A DNA stretch of 24,409 nucleotides from a virus, in IMG/VR virus record IMGVR_UViG_3300022701_000340, positions 1 through 24,409 of that record; one strand, written 5' to 3'. A model generated the notes under the pieces. That model was given only the letters and a program-made list of their open reading frames with translations, made no database searches and was not told where the DNA came from. The position numbers and the translations under genes were made by a program. This document shows positions 1 through 7,270 of the stretch, piece by piece. Positions within the stretch are counted from its first letter, which is position 1, and each line of letters starts with the position of its first letter.

Positions 1-1688
1 CCAAATCCACCACCAGCACCACCTGCTGGACCTGACACTTGTGCACCACCACCTGTCATTTTATTAATTAATTTGTCTACTCCAATACTACCCATTTTAC
101 CTATAATACCACCAACAAATTTAATCGCTGGCATTGCAAGTAAGAACATACCAACATATTTCCCAATAATAGCACCCATATCTTTAGTATCACCATGAAT
201 ACCTTGTAACCAATCAGTAAATGAATCCATCCAAGGTCGAATGGTATTGGTAAGTAAGTCGTTAATACCTCTTAATAATGGAAGACCAACAGCTTTTATT
301 TCTTTCATAAAAATATTCCATTGTTCATCAAAAGTCTGAGCATCTTTTCCTCTTTGTTTTAAAGATTTTGTTTGACCTTCTAAATATTCAAGTTCTGTTT
401 TACCTAAAGTTGCAATATCTTTACGGAAACCTTTAACGTTAACAAAGAATTTACCTGTAGATTCATCCATCTGTGCCATACCTTCGATAATTTCTTTTTC
501 ATCTTTAGTATAACCAGCATTAAGCATTTGCACACGCATATCACCATATTTCTTTTGTTGTAATGCCATTTCGGTCATTTGTTCAACAGAGAAACCTAAT
601 GCTTCACCTGCCTGTTTTAACATATCACGTGCCATTGGAGAGGCAAGTTGATATTCAAAACCATCTGCTGTTTTATTCAAGGTTGCCATTCCTTTTGTAA
701 GTTCAGATATTTTCTTTTGGAATTGTGCAGGATCATTACGAGATAAGAATAACATTTCAAATGGATCACTTTTTGCAAACTCACCACCTAATACTTGTAA
801 TTGTGCTGCAAGATCAACTGCACCTTCTAAACCACGTGCTCGTTCGGCTGAATCTAATGCTGTTCCAATGTCTACTTTGAATTTTTCAGCATATGCTGCC
901 ATATCACCCATTCCTTGAACACCTAAACGGAAAGTATATGTTTGTAAAGATTTAAAGTTTGACCCAACTGCTTTTAATACTTTGGTCGCATTAACACCCA
1001 TGTTTTCAGATGTTTCTAAAATACCTTCAACAGTTTTATTAACACCAATTATATCTTTACCTAATAATTCGAATTGACCAGCAAGTTGTGCAGCTTCTTC
1101 ATTTGCAAGTCCAGTACCTTTGGCAAGGTCTGCCATTGCTTCCATTTGTTCGGCATTCATTGAAACTGTTCTACCAACCTGATCAACATATGAACTATAC
1201 ATACCAATTAATTCTTCGGTAGCCATATTTAATCTTGCAGCTTCAATAGCACTACCTTCAATTGCAGTTCTAAGATCATTAGCTTTACCTGCCGTAAATC
1301 CCATAGTAAGAGAAGTTTCTTTAAGTGCTTTATCGGCAGTCATTAAATAATCATATACGTAAGTTTTTGTTGCAGAATAAATAGAATTTGTTATTTGACC
1401 TGCTCTTTTCCAAAGACTAACAGATTCTTTTTGTTGTTTTACTTGTTGTTGAAGACTACCAACATATTTTCTATGGGTCATTAAATTTTCTGAAAGTGCT
1501 TTTTGCTCGTCTTCGGTAAGGTTACGACCCTTTTCTTTCATTGCCAATAATAGAGATAACTCGTTGGTTTGCTTCTCCATTGTTTCGAGAATACGAGTTT
1601 GAACACCCAACATTTGACGTGAGGTATTGAGGGACTGTGATTCCATATTTTGGATTTCACGTTGAATGTCTTCCTTTTTTTTAGCCAT
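1..1688 (-). CDS. Tail tape measure protein, N-terminal part (runs off the window)
   Basis: The minus strand is open from an ATG at 1688 to the window edge, giving about 562 residues without a stop. The product starts MAKKKEDIQREIQNMESQ. Its first ~110 residues are rich in Gln, Lys and Glu and look helical. A long Ala/Gly/Met-rich helical body follows, then a hydrophobic stretch at about residues 505-535 and a Gly/Ala-rich segment at the window edge. This composition, the size and the place directly after the gp26/gp51-like assembly gene fit a tape measure protein, which sets tail tube length and is later ejected. A late-promoter-like motif lies 18 bases upstream. The C-terminal part is missing, so no peptidase or lysozyme domain can be excluded. 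Tape measure is an inference from architecture and context, not from a conserved motif. Confidence 0.8.
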   Translation of the reverse strand, partial: MAKKKEDIQREIQNMESQSLNTSRQMLGVQTRILETMEKQTNELSLLLAMKEKGRNLTEDEQKALSENLMTHRKYVGSLQQQVKQQKESVSLWKRAGQITNSIYSATKTYVYDYLMTADKALKETSLTMGFTAGKANDLRTAIEGSAIEAARLNMATEELIGMYSSYVDQVGRTVSMNAEQMEAMADLAKGTGLANEEAAQLAGQFELLGKDIIGVNKTVEGILETSENMGVNATKVLKAVGSNFKSLQTYTFRLGVQGMGDMAAYAEKFKVDIGTALDSAERARGLEGAVDLAAQLQVLGGEFAKSDPFEMLFLSRNDPAQFQKKISELTKGMATLNKTADGFEYQLASPMARDMLKQAGEALGFSVEQMTEMALQQKKYGDMRVQMLNAGYTKDEKEIIEGMAQMDESTGKFFVNVKGFRKDIATLGKTELEYLEGQTKSLKQRGKDAQTFDEQWNIFMKEIKAVGLPLLRGINDLLTNTIRPWMDSFTDWLQGIHGDTKDMGAIIGKYVGMFLLAMPAIKFVGGIIGKMGSIGVDKLINKMTGGGAQVSGPAGGAGGGF

Positions 1689-1706
1689 TTATATCTCTTA
1701 ATTTAA

Positions 1707-1715
1707 TATAAATAC
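1707..1715 (-). promoter_or_regulatory. Putative late promoter element upstream of the tape measure gene
   Basis: On the minus strand the sequence reads CTTCGTATTTATATTAAA, matching the shared element GTATTTATAWWAAA. The core ends 18 bases before the ATG at 1688. It is one of seven copies in the window, all oriented toward virion-type genes. Confidence 0.6.
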
Positions 1716-1723
1716 GAAGAAAA

Positions 1724-1912
1724 TTATCTTCTTCTTACCCCTGAAACTCTATTGACATGTGTTTGTGATTTTTCTTGTTCTTTTTTCAGTTCATCAGCCT
1801 CTTCTTTCATGAGATTTAAGAAGTATCTACGTTTGAAAACAGGTATTCTTTCAATATAATCGGACGCAAATCTACCGTGTTTTGTTAACAGATAAATTTC
1901 TTCCATTACCAT
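1724..1912 (-). CDS. Small protein, or C-terminal extension of the upstream assembly chaperone by -1 frameshift
   Basis: This frame of 62 codons (start MVMEEIYLLTKHGRF, basic end VSGVRRR) lies between the gp26/gp51-like gene and the tape measure gene. It is predicted to be helical and charged, with a Lys/Glu-rich stretch at residues 36-50. The frame is open upstream of its ATG, without a stop, back to the T9 run at 1943-1951 inside the end of the preceding gene. A -1 slip there would fuse 72 residues (starting PKSLAGDYKK) to residue 325 of that protein. This is the usual layout of tail assembly chaperones G and G-T just before a tape measure gene. No clear ribosome binding site precedes the ATG, so translation only as a fusion is possible. 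Independent translation cannot be excluded. Confidence 0.7.
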   Translation of the reverse strand: MVMEEIYLLTKHGRFASDYIERIPVFKRRYFLNLMKEEADELKKEQEKSQTHVNRVSGVRRR

Positions 1913-1929
1913 TTTTTTGTAATCACCCG

Positions 1930-2916
1930 CTAAAGACTTGGGAAAAAAAAATCAATACCCATTGCTATTGGTGCTCTAAACATATTACCTTCTGGTGATA
2001 TAAATTCGTATGTGAGATCAACTCCGGGTGTGACATCATCCATTTTCTTTCTAACCGCAAGAGCATCACCTGCTGGCATTGCTTCAACAAAACGATTAAT
2101 ATAATCTGGATTTTTGTTACCATCGATTTCAACAATTGCTGCTTTTAATCTTGATGTAGAAGTATCGGCAAACAATGTTTGATATGTTTGTTGTCTTAAT
2201 TCTGCTTGATCAACAATTTGACGAACTTCTTTATCACCCAATAATCTAAATTTTACAATTTTCTTTCTCATTGGAAGTTTAACAACAAATAAACCATTTT
2301 CATCTGGATGTTCTGTAACTTTTTTATATTCTATTTTTGTTAAATCAATTTCTGCTTTAAATGGTTTTCCAGTATTTGGGTTTGTGACTTGAACTTCATA
2401 TTTTGCACCATATGATGATGCACGAAGAAATATAAGAATTGCATTTTTATCACCAGTTAACATATTTTCAATGTCCAATCCTTTTGTTTTAATCTTTCTT
2501 TTAAGAATTTCATCGAGTACTGTACCATTTTCAAGTAATGCTGGTGTTGTAAGAACATCTTCATCTTTTGCAGTAAGATATTCAACAGCAACTTCTTTAA
2601 CTGGATAAAAATAACCTTCCGATGGAAGTTTTATAATATCACTATCAACAATTAAATCTGGATCAGTTTCCTTCATTTGTTGTTGCATAAAATCTTCTGG
2701 ATTAAAATTTTGTTTTGGTGGACTATCTATAGGTTTTGCTTCCTCATTTGGATTTGGTAATGGCACATTTTCTTTATTTTGAATTTGTTGATGATGCGCC
2801 ATTGCTTCATCTTGATTAGTCATAGGGTTCTTCCCTGTTTTAGCATAAAAATCATCAAAACTCTTTTTAAGTGCTACCTTATTAATTTCTTCATCAGATA
2901 ATTGTTGTTTTGCCAT
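1930..2916 (-). CDS. gp26/gp51-like baseplate hub / tail assembly protein (T4 base plate family)
   Basis: The 328-residue protein has a polar, Gln/Asn/Pro-rich N-terminal ~85 residues and then a conserved-looking core: LPSEGYFYP, a segment containing LTAKDEDVLTTPALLENGT, and GDKNAILIFLRASSYGAKYE, each within about residues 98-175. These features resemble the T4 base plate family that includes gp26 and gp51, small baseplate hub or hub-assembly proteins. By position before the tape measure gene it may act as a tail assembly chaperone. The gene ends in codons GAT TTT TTT TTC, a slippery T-run followed three codons later by TAG. A late-promoter-like element lies 38 bases upstream. The family assignment is from memory of the motifs; the chaperone role is inference. 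Confidence 0.75.
   Translation of the reverse strand: MAKQQLSDEEINKVALKKSFDDFYAKTGKNPMTNQDEAMAHHQQIQNKENVPLPNPNEEAKPIDSPPKQNFNPEDFMQQQMKETDPDLIVDSDIIKLPSEGYFYPVKEVAVEYLTAKDEDVLTTPALLENGTVLDEILKRKIKTKGLDIENMLTGDKNAILIFLRASSYGAKYEVQVTNPNTGKPFKAEIDLTKIEYKKVTEHPDENGLFVVKLPMRKKIVKFRLLGDKEVRQIVDQAELRQQTYQTLFADTSTSRLKAAIVEIDGNKNPDYINRFVEAMPAGDALAVRKKMDDVTPGVDLTYEFISPEGNMFRAPIAMGIDFFFPSL
1942..1951 (-). promoter_or_regulatory. Candidate -1 ribosomal frameshift site (T-run, heptamer T TTT TTC)
   Basis: On the minus strand nine T are followed by C. In the zero frame they read GAT TTT TTT TTC, so the last seven bases form T TTT TTC, a canonical X XXY YYZ slippery heptamer. After a -1 slip the frame stays open through CCC AAG TCT TTA and on into the 62-codon frame, giving a predicted 397-residue product. 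Only a weak CCC/GGG pairing is visible downstream, so a stimulatory structure is not evident. A homopolymer length error in the assembly is the main alternative. Confidence 0.6.
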
Positions 2917-2954
2917 AGTTAAAAAATATAAAAAATTATAATTTATTTTGTTTT

Positions 2955-2963
2955 TATAAATAC
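2955..2963 (-). promoter_or_regulatory. Putative late promoter element upstream of the gp26/gp51-like gene
   Basis: The minus strand reads GTACGTATTTATAAAAAC, matching the shared GTATTTATAWWAAA element except at the last base. The core ends 38 bases before the ATG at 2916. Confidence 0.55.
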
Positions 2964-2986
2964 GTACAAAAAAATTTTTCTAAAAA

Positions 2987-3016
2987 TTCAAGATTTTCTT
3001 TTTAAATACGTATAAT
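2987..3016 (+). promoter_or_regulatory. Possible vegetative-type promoter for the phoH operon
   Basis: A TATAAT hexamer at 3011-3016 lies 38 bases before the phoH start. A poor -35-like TTCAAG at 2987-2992 is separated from it by 18 bases. The late-type element is not present in this orientation, which fits an early or middle operon read by a host-type sigma factor. The assignment is weak because the region is very AT-rich. Confidence 0.3.
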
Positions 3017-3054
3017 ACAATAGAAGGAATAATTTTTTAGACTTAATTTTATGT

Positions 3055-3831
3055 ATGGCAAAAAGGAATGGAAGAGTTGAGGAAACTTTAAAGTTGACTG
3101 AAAAGGAAATTTTTGAGCGAGAAAAAGAAAAAGTAAATAGCGTTTTAAATACAGAGTTTAAAGTAATAGCCAAGAACGAGAGTCAAAAGGAACTCATTCG
3201 ATCTATCAAAAAGAATGAAATTACTATTTGCACAGGCAAAGCAGGGACAGGTAAAACATTTGTCTCGCTTGCCTATGCTCTTGGTTTATTAAGAGCAAAA
3301 TCATCTAAATTCAACAAACTATATCTTGTCAAATCAGTAACCACCCTAAAAGGTGAAGAAATTGGATATCTCAAAGGTACATTACAAGAAAAAATAGAAC
3401 CTTTCATGTGGAGTTTTTTAATTAATATGGAAAAACTTCTTGATGATTCAACCATTAAACAACTAATCGACCATGATTTAGTAAGACCATTTCCTTTAGC
3501 ATATGCACGTGGTACAACATTAGATAATGCAATTATTATTGCAGATGAAATGCAAAATGTTGTTTTAGATAATGCACGTACACTTTTAACACGTATAGGT
3601 AAGAATTCCAAAATGATACTGTTGGGTGATTCAAATCAGGTTGATTTGAAAAATAAAACTGAATCGTCATTAGAACCATTACTTGGTATGTTTGATAACA
3701 TAGAAAAAATAGGTTGTGTTCGAATGAATGATAATGATGTAAATGTTAGAAATCCAATAATAACAATTCTTGAAGAAAAATTTCAAGAATACTACGCAAA
3801 TAATTATACAAATGGCAACGGAAAACACTAA
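3055..3831 (+). CDS. phoH: PhoH-like ATPase
   Basis: The 258-residue protein has a Walker A motif GKAGTGKT at residues 61-68 and a Walker B-type ADEMQN at about 163-168. Other PhoH-like features are the YLVKSVTTLKGEEIGYLKG segment after the first strand and LLGDSNQVD near residue 193. PhoH proteins are P-loop NTPases related to the helicase core and are very common in large phages. Their phage role is unsettled, with RNA handling and phosphate stress both proposed. The N-terminal ~40 residues are charged and probably helical. It is the first gene of a plus-strand operon, and its 3' end overlaps the next start by 20 bases. The start at 3055 gives MAKRNGR and follows an A/T-rich leader without a Shine-Dalgarno sequence. 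Assignment to the family is secure; the function is not. Confidence 0.92.
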   Translation: MAKRNGRVEETLKLTEKEIFEREKEKVNSVLNTEFKVIAKNESQKELIRSIKKNEITICTGKAGTGKTFVSLAYALGLLRAKSSKFNKLYLVKSVTTLKGEEIGYLKGTLQEKIEPFMWSFLINMEKLLDDSTIKQLIDHDLVRPFPLAYARGTTLDNAIIIADEMQNVVLDNARTLLTRIGKNSKMILLGDSNQVDLKNKTESSLEPLLGMFDNIEKIGCVRMNDNDVNVRNPIITILEEKFQEYYANNYTNGNGKH

Positions 3832-4081
3832 AATACTCGTCTTTTATATTGATATAAGAATGGTAGAAAATGAAGATATACCTATGTATATGGAAAAAAT
3901 TGGAAAAAGAATTGTCCCTGAAAATTTAGATGCAGAAGGTATAATGATTCCAATTTATGGTGAAACAAAAGTTGAGTGCATCAACCCTGTCTATATTAAA
4001 GATGATGAATTAATAAAAAAACAGGAAAGACTTATGTCTGAATTACATGAACATTTAGAAAATCAGTTAAACAATGAGTAA
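3812..4081 (+). CDS. Hypothetical protein, 89 residues
   Basis: I chose the ATG at 3812 (MATENTKILVFYIDIRM) because the in-frame ATG further upstream at 3770 would overlap phoH by 62 bases and add a low-complexity leader. The chosen start still overlaps the end of phoH by 20 bases. The protein has a beta-strand-like N-terminus (KILVFYIDI), a middle part with IMIPIYGETKVECI, and a helical acidic C-terminus. It is in the same operon as the genes on both sides and overlaps the next start by 8 bases. I do not recognise the family. Confidence 0.75.
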   Translation: MATENTKILVFYIDIRMVENEDIPMYMEKIGKRIVPENLDAEGIMIPIYGETKVECINPVYIKDDELIKKQERLMSELHEHLENQLNNE

Positions 4082-4802
4082 AAAAGTTATAGGAATTGAC
4101 ATTAATGAAGTATTAAGATATCGATGGTTACAATTCGATAGATTTTATGTTGAAGAATTTGGTGACGAAGGAATACCAGAAGTACCATACGTATATGATT
4201 TTTGGAAAGAATATGCTTGGAAAGATCAGGAAGAAGAAATAAAAATGTTAAGAGAAGACCTTCCAGATGATATTTCACCAATAGATTATACGGTGGACGA
4301 AAAAACTGGCGAAGCACCTGTTGACGCATTTGCTTTTTCAGCAGAAAGTAAAACTATTTCAGCACGTGAAGTATATAAAAGATTTATGTATGAGGATTAT
4401 CTTTTTGAAATACATGGTTCTGCACCATTAATGTATAAAGGTTTAGATAAAGACCTTGAAAAGTTTTATAATAAATTCAAACATCAATTTGATTTTAAAA
4501 TCGTCTCAAAAGAAAATTGGTTTACAATTCCACCAACATTATTTTTTCTTTCAAAGTGTATGCCTCGAATTCAAAAATATGCGTTGGTTTCTACAAATGA
4601 AGAAATTTGGAATGAAGTAGATATTTTAATTACAACTGATCCTGAATTATTAGAAAAAATTCCACGTGGAAAGAAAGTTGTAAAGGTTCAAAGACCATAT
4701 AATGAGAAAATGAAAACTAACTCTATAGTTGAAATCTTTCAAATTCTTGATTTATTAGAAAATAAAGATTTTGACAAAGAAATTAAATATAAAGAATTAT
4801 AA
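4074..4802 (+). CDS. HAD-superfamily-like protein, 5'-deoxynucleotidase-type, probably degenerate
   Basis: The 242-residue protein begins MSKKVIGIDINEVL, which matches HAD motif I except that the second Asp of DxD is Asn (D9, N11). Near the C-terminus comes a strand with VDILITTDPELLEKIPRGKK, followed by VVKVQRPYN. This resembles the end of NT5C-like phosphatases, where an Asp-rich motif is followed by a strand and a pyN turn. An acidic insert at about residues 50-120 is unusual. HAD phosphatases need the second Asp as general acid, so loss of activity or altered chemistry is likely. The gene overlaps its upstream neighbour by 8 bases and lies just before a glycosyltransferase pair, so a role in nucleotide or sugar-nucleotide metabolism is possible. 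The superfamily call is moderate; the function is unknown. Confidence 0.55.
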   Translation: MSKKVIGIDINEVLRYRWLQFDRFYVEEFGDEGIPEVPYVYDFWKEYAWKDQEEEIKMLREDLPDDISPIDYTVDEKTGEAPVDAFAFSAESKTISAREVYKRFMYEDYLFEIHGSAPLMYKGLDKDLEKFYNKFKHQFDFKIVSKENWFTIPPTLFFLSKCMPRIQKYALVSTNEEIWNEVDILITTDPELLEKIPRGKKVVKVQRPYNEKMKTNSIVEIFQILDLLENKDFDKEIKYKEL

Positions 4803-4803
4803 A

Positions 4804-5214
4804 ATGAGTTTTAAATTAGAAATTAATGAATTTAGTAGTGGTGATTGGAAACCTTGGGATAGTCTTGGTTTATTAGAAAAATTAGAAGAAAAAGAACGTA
4901 TGGAACTTGGAGTATTAATGAGTGATTTGTTTAAGTATCTTCATGAAAAAGAAATTATGAAAGATGGTGATATATCACCAAAAAAAGATGGATTTAGTAA
5001 TGTGGTGACTTTAGTATTTCCTGCTCTTAGAAGAGTATATGATAAAGTCAAAGACAAAAACATTGATATTGAAAACTTATATAAGAAATTATCAGAATTT
5101 TATAAAATAAATAGAAGTAGTTATCTTGAATTATGTGCTATGAATGTTGATGGAGAAGCAAAATTATGTGCTGATTTTTCAGACATGATGATAGATAAAT
5201 TAAATAACAAATAA
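4804..5214 (+). CDS. Hypothetical protein, 136 residues
   Basis: The ATG at 4804 (MSFKLEINEFSSGDWKPW) follows the previous stop by one base. An in-frame ATG at 4771 would lie inside the previous gene and is less likely. The protein is acidic and mostly helical by composition, with EKLEEKERMELGVLMSDLF and a Tyr/Lys-rich region at about 90-110. No catalytic motif is apparent. Operon position between the HAD-like gene and the glycosyltransferases is the only hint to function. I do not recognise it. Confidence 0.75.
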   Translation: MSFKLEINEFSSGDWKPWDSLGLLEKLEEKERMELGVLMSDLFKYLHEKEIMKDGDISPKKDGFSNVVTLVFPALRRVYDKVKDKNIDIENLYKKLSEFYKINRSSYLELCAMNVDGEAKLCADFSDMMIDKLNNK

Positions 5215-5231
5215 GGAAAATTAATAAAACA

Positions 5232-6395
5232 ATGGCAGAAGAAACAAAAAACGAACAAATTCAAGCAGCCGAAAATGAAAGAATAGAAAAGGTTAAAGCA
5301 TCTATTGAAAAATTAAAGAACAAACAATCAAAATTTTTGTTCTTTGTGGCAAGCACACCAAATCCTGCTGCATCAGTGTATGAAATTTATTTTCAAGCAA
5401 CTATGCTTAAAAATGCGGGTTATAATGTCAAAATGTTGACAGATTCGGCAACTTATCAAATTCCTGATTGGATTGAAAAGGATATTACAGATATTCCACA
5501 TGAATCTATGGAACAATCTCGATTAACAGTTGCACCAGAAGATGTTTTGGTTATACCTGAAATATTTTCAAATGTAATGGAGCAGACAAAAAATTTACCA
5601 TCAATTAGAGTTGGTTTATTACAGTCTGTTGATTACATGTTGAATGGTTTGATGCCGGGTGTTGATTGGAAATCATTCGGAATAGAAAAAATCGTTACTA
5701 CTTCAAACAATTTAAAAGATATTGTTGAAGAATTCTTTGGTAAATCATATGACATAAAAGTTTATAATGTGGGTATTCCAGATTATTTTAAATATAATGG
5801 TGAATTAAAAAGACCCGTAATTTCAATTGCTGGTCGTAACTCAAATGAAGTAGCTAAAGTTATAAAATTATTTTATAATAAGTACCCTCAATTCTCATGG
5901 GTTACATTTGATTCAATGTTTACAGAATCAAAACCACCACAACCAATGCGTAGAAAAGATTATGCAGATAGATTGAAAAAGAATTTTGCTGGTGTATGGG
6001 TTGATAGAATTGCATCATTTGGTACATTTCCATTGGAATGTATGAAAGCTGGTACTGTTCCTATCGCAATAGTTCCAGATATTCAACCAGAATATCTTTT
6101 AGATGATGAAGGTGAACCTAAAGATAATATCGGTGTCTGGACAAACGACATTTATGCTTTACCAATATTGATCGGTGATGTTATTACTAAATTTTTAGAT
6201 GATAGCATTGATGATACAATTACAGAAGAAATGGCTAAAGTGGTTGAAAATTATGACCCTAAAGATTCTGGTGAACAAATTTTAGCAATCTATGAAGGGT
6301 TTTTAACTGAAAGATTAGGTGTTTTTGAAAGAACTTTGGAAGGTTTAACATCTAAAGAAGAAATAACAGAAGAAAAAGAAGTAAAACAAGACTAA
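5232..6395 (+). CDS. Glycosyltransferase, GT-B fold (GT4-like)
   Basis: The 387-residue protein has two Rossmann-like halves. The first starts near residue 35 with FLFFVASTPNPAASVYEIYF. The second starts near residue 193 with RPVISIAGRNSNEV. The nucleotide-sugar site typical of GT4 enzymes is visible as SFGTFPLECMKAGTVPIAI at about 262-280. The second Glu of the E-x7-E motif is E269, but the first position is A261, so the motif is incomplete. The C-terminal ~25 residues are a Glu/Lys-rich tail. It is followed after one base by a GT-A type glycosyltransferase, so the two probably act in one pathway. Possible targets are modified DNA bases, virion proteins or host surface glycans; nothing here decides between them. 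Confidence 0.75.
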   Translation: MAEETKNEQIQAAENERIEKVKASIEKLKNKQSKFLFFVASTPNPAASVYEIYFQATMLKNAGYNVKMLTDSATYQIPDWIEKDITDIPHESMEQSRLTVAPEDVLVIPEIFSNVMEQTKNLPSIRVGLLQSVDYMLNGLMPGVDWKSFGIEKIVTTSNNLKDIVEEFFGKSYDIKVYNVGIPDYFKYNGELKRPVISIAGRNSNEVAKVIKLFYNKYPQFSWVTFDSMFTESKPPQPMRRKDYADRLKKNFAGVWVDRIASFGTFPLECMKAGTVPIAIVPDIQPEYLLDDEGEPKDNIGVWTNDIYALPILIGDVITKFLDDSIDDTITEEMAKVVENYDPKDSGEQILAIYEGFLTERLGVFERTLEGLTSKEEITEEKEVKQD

Positions 6396-6396
6396 T

Positions 6397-7233
6397 ATGG
6401 ATATTACAGTAATAGTACCAGTACACGAATGGAACGATAAAGTTAAAGAACTTTTTAATAAAGCAATAGAAACAGTTGCGCTTCAAGAAGGTGTTGAAGA
6501 TAGACCAGAGGTTTTGGTTGTATATGCAGCAGCATTGGAAAGTAATGAAGATTTTAAGAAAAACTTAGAACAAGAATATGATAAGTTAAAAGTAACTTTT
6601 GTTAAAAATGAAGGTGAAACAGATTTTCAAAGTCAAGTAAACTTGGGTGCTGAAAATGTAAAAACAAGATTCTTTTCAATTTTGGAATATGATGATGAAT
6701 ATTCAACAACATACTTCAAAATAATGAATTCTTATATAAAAGAACCTGAATTTAAGGGTGTTGATGTTTTCTTACCTATTGTAGTTGAAACCAACGATCA
6801 AGATCAGGCATTAAAATTAACAAATGAAACTGTTTGGTCAAAACAATTTGTTGGTGAAAATGGGACAATGGGTTATTTAAATACACAAGGACTAAATCAA
6901 TATACAGATTTTAAAATTTGTGGTGCATTAATAAAAACAGATGAATTTAAAAATGCTGGTGGTTTAAAAAGAAATATTAAACTCACATTCCAATATGAAT
7001 TCTTATTGCGTTATTTAAACAATGCTTCTAAGGTATACACAGTTCCAAAAATTGGTTATAAACATCTTACAATTAGAGAAGGTAGTTTATTCCATACTTA
7101 TCAAACCACAATGGACATGAATGAAAGAAAGTTCTGGTTTGAAACAGCTAAAAAGGAATCAAACTTTTTCAACGATAGACCGATTGATTTACTTGCGTTA
7201 AACAAAGGGCAAGTAGCTGAAACAAATGTTTAA
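6397..7233 (+). CDS. Glycosyltransferase, GT-A fold (GT2-like)
   Basis: The 278-residue protein begins MDITVIVPVHEWNDKV, the first strand and nucleotide-binding loop of family 2 glycosyltransferases. SILEYDDEYS at about 94-103 sits where the metal-binding DxD motif is expected, with D99, D100 and E101 as candidate ligands. The later FKICGALIKTDEFKNAGG near residue 170-187 resembles the acceptor-side segment of GT2 enzymes, where a residue in a G-G-L context follows. It has no membrane segment, so it should be soluble. The start lies one base after the preceding GT-B gene, which argues for translational coupling. The family call is good; the donor and acceptor cannot be read from the sequence. 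Confidence 0.75.
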   Translation: MDITVIVPVHEWNDKVKELFNKAIETVALQEGVEDRPEVLVVYAAALESNEDFKKNLEQEYDKLKVTFVKNEGETDFQSQVNLGAENVKTRFFSILEYDDEYSTTYFKIMNSYIKEPEFKGVDVFLPIVVETNDQDQALKLTNETVWSKQFVGENGTMGYLNTQGLNQYTDFKICGALIKTDEFKNAGGLKRNIKLTFQYEFLLRYLNNASKVYTVPKIGYKHLTIREGSLFHTYQTTMDMNERKFWFETAKKESNFFNDRPIDLLALNKGQVAETNV

Positions 7234-7270
7234 TTTTTTAAAATAATTATTATGTGTATATTTTTTTATA

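Noticed and set aside
3273-3611. Open frame of 112 codons on the minus strand inside phoH
   Set aside because: It is antisense to a clearly conserved P-loop ATPase gene and its translation has no recognisable pattern.
3770-3811. Upstream in-frame ATG for the 89-residue gene
   Set aside because: It would overlap phoH by 62 bases and add a low-complexity Lys/Asn/Thr/Gln leader; the ATG at 3812 gives a more natural N-terminus.
7234-7270. GTGTATATTTTTTTATA before the sigma factor gene as another late element
   Set aside because: It matches GTATTTATAWWAAA poorly; in such AT-rich DNA this level of similarity is expected by chance.
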